Shown here: piece by piece, positions 14,669-17,630 of the stretch | Layout: each line of letters starts with the position of its first letter | How positions within the stretch are numbered: the first letter of the stretch is position 1 | Source: Anaerolineae bacterium | Lineage (GTDB): Bacteria; Chloroflexota; Anaerolineae; DRVO01 | Direction of reading: 5' to 3' | Assembly: GCA_012719195.1 (NCBI GenBank) | Contig: JAAYAV010000246.1 | Location: 1 to 17,630 of the forward strand | DNA length: 17,630 nt | Notes under the pieces: model-generated | Databases searched by the model: none | Told to the model about the DNA's origin: nothing | Seen by the model: the letters and a program-made list of their open reading frames with translations, nothing else | Program-made: the position numbers and the translations under genes

Positions 14669-16393
14669 ATGTCCAAAGGCGTGGAACGTTCGGTTGTCTG
14701 GGCGCGGCTGCGATGGCTGGCCGGAGTCCTCGGAGTGTTCGGTCTGGTGTTGGTGGCGCAGCTAGTTCGCTGGCAGCTCGTGGACAGCGCCGACTTGAGT
14801 GAGGTTGCCCGGCGCACTCACAACCGCCGCGAGACTCTCGATGCCCGGCGGGGAACGGTCTACTCCACCGATGGGCGTGTCCTATCCACCGATGTGTACA
14901 CCTACTCTCTCTCGGCTTCGCCGGCCGTGATCGAGGACGCGAAGGCACCCGAACTAGCCGACCGCCTCTTCCCGCTGCTGGGTCTTTCGCGCGACGGTCT
15001 CATAACCGCTCTCTCCGGCGACGCTGTGTGGCAACCACTCGCCGACGGGCTCTCCATCGATGTGGCAGATCAGATAGCCGGCTGGGAGCAGCCCGGGCTG
15101 TACCTTGAGGCCAGGCTCTCGCGTGCCTATCCCGATGGCTCGATTTCCGAGCCGGTTCTGGGATTCGTGAGCCAGGCTCGTGACGGCTACTACGGCGTGG
15201 AGGGCTACTATGACGGTGTCCTCACGGGCGCTCCCGGCGCCTGGCTGGGCGATATGGCCCTCTCCGGGCAAGACGCGCCCTTCGGTAGACAGGTGCTCGA
15301 GCCTCCCGAAGACGGGGCCGACCTGTACCTGACTCTCGACTCGCGGGTGCAATACGTGCTGTGGCGCGAGCTCAGCTCGGCTCTGGAGTACTACCAGGCT
15401 CCGAGCGGAACCATCATCGCCATGCATCCGCGAACCGCCGCCATCCTGGGGATCGTCACGCTGCCCACGTACGATCCTTCCGAGTACGGGCAGGCCGATC
15501 CAAGTCTCTACGAGGACCCGGTGGTCAGCCACGAGTGGGAGCCCGGATCGGTGTTCAAGGTGATCACCATGGCGGCCGGGCTCGATGCGGGGGTAGTCAC
15601 GCCGGAGTCAACCTTCGACGATACGGGAATCTTCGAACTCGCCGGCGCCACCATCCGGAACTGGGACCGGGAAGCGCACGGCACGGTCACCATGAAGGAG
15701 ATACTCGGCCTCTCGCTCAACACCGGCGCGTCCTTCGTCAGCACTTCCCTCGGCGCGGACCGCTTCTACGACTACCTGTCCGCGTTCGGCTTCGGCCAGT
15801 TGCTCGGCGTCGACCTCCAGGCTGAGGCCCGAGGGAGCATGAAGCGTCCGGGCGATGGCCGCTGGTACGAAGCCGACCTGGCGACCAATGCTTTCGGCCA
15901 GGGCATCGCCGTCACACCGTTGCAGATGCTCGCGGCTGTATGCGCCGTCGCCAACGACGGCGTACTCATGCAGCCCTACATCGTCGAGCACCGAGTCGGT
16001 CGTGATGGGGTCAGCGAGACCGAGCCCAAGGCGGTACGGCAGGTGATCTCGCCGGAGACGGCGGATGCTCTGACTCGCATGATGGTCGACGCCGTGCGCG
16101 ATGAGACTGAAGCCGCAACCGTTCCCGGCTACGACGTGGCGGGCAAGACGGGTACCTCGCAGATCCCGATTCCCGGTGGTTACCACCCATCTGACATCAT
16201 CGCTTCCTTCGTCGGGTTCTTTCCTGCGGATGATCCGCAGTTGTGTATACTAGTGAAGATAGACAGGCCCCAGGCCGGTCAGTGGGGTAGCGAGGTGGCG
16301 GCGCCGGTGTTCTCCAAGGTGGCGTCCCAGGTGGCCGTACTTCTGGGGATTGAGCCTAGCAGTGCCGATGGTACGAGGGTGGCCTCGCAGTGA
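14669..16393 (+). CDS. ftsI: Septal peptidoglycan transpeptidase, class B PBP (FtsI/PBP3-like)
   Basis: This class B penicillin-binding protein cross-links septal peptidoglycan and partners with FtsW. The 574 residues start with an N-terminal membrane anchor at about 17-35. The PBP dimerisation/pedestal domain begins near ETLDARRGTVYSTDGRVL (55-72). The transpeptidase domain has SVFK at 294-297 (nucleophile Ser294), SLN at 349-351 and KTG at 493-495, so all three active-site motifs are intact. ATNAFGQGIAVTPLQML (405-421) is typical of FtsI/SpoVD. The protein ends soon after the domain, with no PASTA repeats. GCGAGG before ATG 14669 is the ribosome site. The stop overlaps murF in GTGA. Sequence cannot separate FtsI from a SpoVD-type sporulation PBP, but the dcw position favours FtsI. 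Confidence 0.92.
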   Translation: MSKGVERSVVWARLRWLAGVLGVFGLVLVAQLVRWQLVDSADLSEVARRTHNRRETLDARRGTVYSTDGRVLSTDVYTYSLSASPAVIEDAKAPELADRLFPLLGLSRDGLITALSGDAVWQPLADGLSIDVADQIAGWEQPGLYLEARLSRAYPDGSISEPVLGFVSQARDGYYGVEGYYDGVLTGAPGAWLGDMALSGQDAPFGRQVLEPPEDGADLYLTLDSRVQYVLWRELSSALEYYQAPSGTIIAMHPRTAAILGIVTLPTYDPSEYGQADPSLYEDPVVSHEWEPGSVFKVITMAAGLDAGVVTPESTFDDTGIFELAGATIRNWDREAHGTVTMKEILGLSLNTGASFVSTSLGADRFYDYLSAFGFGQLLGVDLQAEARGSMKRPGDGRWYEADLATNAFGQGIAVTPLQMLAAVCAVANDGVLMQPYIVEHRVGRDGVSETEPKAVRQVISPETADALTRMMVDAVRDETEAATVPGYDVAGKTGTSQIPIPGGYHPSDIIASFVGFFPADDPQLCILVKIDRPQAGQWGSEVAAPVFSKVASQVAVLLGIEPSSADGTRVASQ

Positions 16394-17630
16394 GACTGTC
16401 GCTCGGGTTTGTGTCGGAGGTGCTCTACGGGAGGACCGCCACAGCGCTAGATGATGTGGCGGTCCTGCGCTGTGTGGTGGATTCGCGGCAGGCGGAGCCG
16501 GGCAGTCTCTTCTTTGCCTTCCGTGGGGAGCTCGCCGACGGCCAGCACTACGCTGCCGATGCCTTGGCGCGTGGAGCGGTGGGGGCCGTCGTTCGCCGCG
16601 AGGGTGCGTACGCAGCCGCGGAGCCCTTCCGTCTGGGAAACGGTTGGGTTCTGCCGGTGGCGGGTGTTCCCGCGGCGCTGCAGGAACTGGCCGGTGCCTG
16701 GGGCGCCCGGTGCCCGGCGCGCGTGGTCGGCATCACCGGCAGCGTCGGGAAGACCGTGACGCGCGAGGTGGTCAGCGCCGTGCTGGGGCAGCGTTTCCGG
16801 GTGCTGCAGAGCGAGCGCAACTACAACAACGAAATCGGCCTACCGCTGACGATGCTGTCCATGACGGCTGAACACGAGTATGCCGTGCTGGAGATGGGCA
16901 TGTACGCCCTGGGCGAGATCGAGGCCCTGGCGCGGCTCGCCCGGCCCACGGTCGGCGTCGTGACGAATGTTGGCCCGACGCACCTGGAGCGGCTCGGTTC
17001 GCTGGAGGCGATCGCTCAGGCGAAGTCGGAGTTGGTGCAGAGCCTGCCGGCCACTGGGTTGGCGGTCCTCAATGGAGATGATGACCGCGTCCGCGCCATG
17101 GCGTCGCTGACTTCCGCCCCAAGCGTCAGATTCGGGCTCGGCCCAGGGTGTGAGGTGCGTGCTGCGCAGGTTAGCCCGCTCGGTGTCGATGGGATAGAGT
17201 TCGCGGTGGAGTCGGACTGGGGCTCGCGCAGGCTCACGTCACCGCTGCTGGGCCGCCACAGCGCCTACGCCTGCCTGGCCGCTGCAGCGGTAGCTCTGTG
17301 CGAGGGCCTTAGCTGGGACCAGATCGAGCACGGTCTGCTCTCGGGAGGTACAGGCCAGCGCCTGCGGGTGGTGGAGGCGGGCGACATACGGCTGCTTGAC
17401 GACAGCTACAACGCCGCGCCGGTGAGCGTTCTGGCGGCGCTGGAGGTGCTGAAAGTTATGCCCGGGAGGCGGGTAGCCGTCTTGGGCGACATGCTGGAGT
17501 TGGGCGCTCTCTCGGAGGAGGGTCACCGGCAGGTGGGGCGGGCAGTGCCCGCTGCAGCCGACTTCCTGATCGCCGTGGGGCCGAACGCTCGTCTCTTGGT
17601 GGACGAAGCAGCGGGCCTCATGGCGCCGGA
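16390..17630 (+). CDS. murF: UDP-N-acetylmuramoyl-tripeptide-D-alanyl-D-alanine ligase (MurF), 3' end cut by window
   Basis: MurF adds D-Ala-D-Ala to the UDP-MurNAc-tripeptide with ATP, the last cytoplasmic step of peptide assembly. About 413 codons are present and the frame is still open at the window edge; full MurF is about 450 residues. The N-terminal domain has VVDSRQAEPGSLFFAFRG at 29-46, and the P-loop TGSVGKT is at 116-122. Further on come ERNYNNEIGLPLT, EMGMYALGEIEAL, TNVGPTHLERLGS, the C-terminal DDSYNAAPVSVLAAL and VLGDMLELG, all MurF-type rather than MurE-type. MurE would show a DNPR-like specificity motif instead. The start is GTG 16390, overlapping the ftsI stop by four bases, so it is translationally coupled. 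No murE lies between ftsI and murF, unlike most dcw clusters. Confidence 0.94.
   Translation, partial: MRLSLGFVSEVLYGRTATALDDVAVLRCVVDSRQAEPGSLFFAFRGELADGQHYAADALARGAVGAVVRREGAYAAAEPFRLGNGWVLPVAGVPAALQELAGAWGARCPARVVGITGSVGKTVTREVVSAVLGQRFRVLQSERNYNNEIGLPLTMLSMTAEHEYAVLEMGMYALGEIEALARLARPTVGVVTNVGPTHLERLGSLEAIAQAKSELVQSLPATGLAVLNGDDDRVRAMASLTSAPSVRFGLGPGCEVRAAQVSPLGVDGIEFAVESDWGSRRLTSPLLGRHSAYACLAAAAVALCEGLSWDQIEHGLLSGGTGQRLRVVEAGDIRLLDDSYNAAPVSVLAALEVLKVMPGRRVAVLGDMLELGALSEEGHRQVGRAVPAAADFLIAVGPNARLLVDEAAGLMAP

Noticed and set aside
16390..17630. Possibility that the last gene is murE
   Set aside because: The NNEIGLPLT, EMGMYALGEIE and DDSYNAAP motifs are MurF-type and no MurE specificity motif is present.
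1..17630. Defence system, prophage, insertion sequence, CRISPR array or tRNA/rRNA gene
   Set aside because: No transposase, integrase, repeat-spacer pattern or RNA-gene fold was recognised; nearly every base belongs to a conserved housekeeping gene.

Overview
This is a dense, high-GC bacterial chromosome segment (roughly two thirds G+C by eye) that consists almost entirely of housekeeping genes. I recognise no RNA gene, CRISPR array, insertion sequence or prophage. No gap without a gene exceeds about 170 bases. The host has a peptidoglycan division cluster, MutS mismatch repair, a long-form HisG and a fused ADP-forming acyl-CoA synthetase beside a stand-alone BioD-like/DRTGG protein. That mix would fit a Chloroflexota-like or deep-branching Actinobacteriota-like anaerobe. 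Most actinomycetes lack MutS, which argues against them. The phylum cannot be fixed from this window alone.

Layout. (1) hisG (minus, 4-861) diverges from a CoA-biosynthesis run on plus: coaX, coaBC, a P1/DmpA-family Ntn-hydrolase and an EamA transporter (966-4774), packed with gaps of 0 to 3 bases or 4-base overlaps. (2) mutS (minus, 4771-7392) converges on the transporter, and the two stop codons share one CTAG. (3) A divergent control region (7393-7559) carries two strong promoters and a CRP/FNR-like palindrome. It drives mutS leftwards, apparently leaderless, and rightwards an ADP-forming acetyl-CoA synthetase, a BioD-like/DRTGG protein and enolase. (4) A GIY-YIG/DUF123 protein (minus, 12126-12680) converges on eno over a strong hairpin and diverges from the division cluster. 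(5) The dcw cluster starts at 12722 with a sigma-70-like promoter overlapped by 10-bp-periodic MraZ boxes, followed by mraZ, rsmH, an ftsL-like gene, ftsI and murF (cut by the window end). No murE lies between ftsI and murF.

How the genes fit together. coaX and coaBC supply two blocks of CoA synthesis. The adjoining P1-family hydrolase belongs to the fold group of beta-aminopeptidases and the pantetheine hydrolase ThnT, so it may act on beta-alanyl or pantetheine amides. The ACD enzyme makes ATP from acyl-CoA, and its partner resembles the regulatory N-terminus of long phosphotransacetylases. The dcw genes make and divide the cell wall. Four promoters could be read by eye, and three of them share a TTGCG-type -35 and a TAGAAT -10. 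The most interesting leads are the hydrolase tied to CoA genes, the ACD/DRTGG pair with its CRP-like site, the leaderless mutS promoter, the Cys-to-Glu change in CoaBC and the missing murE. None amounts to a clearly new multi-gene system.
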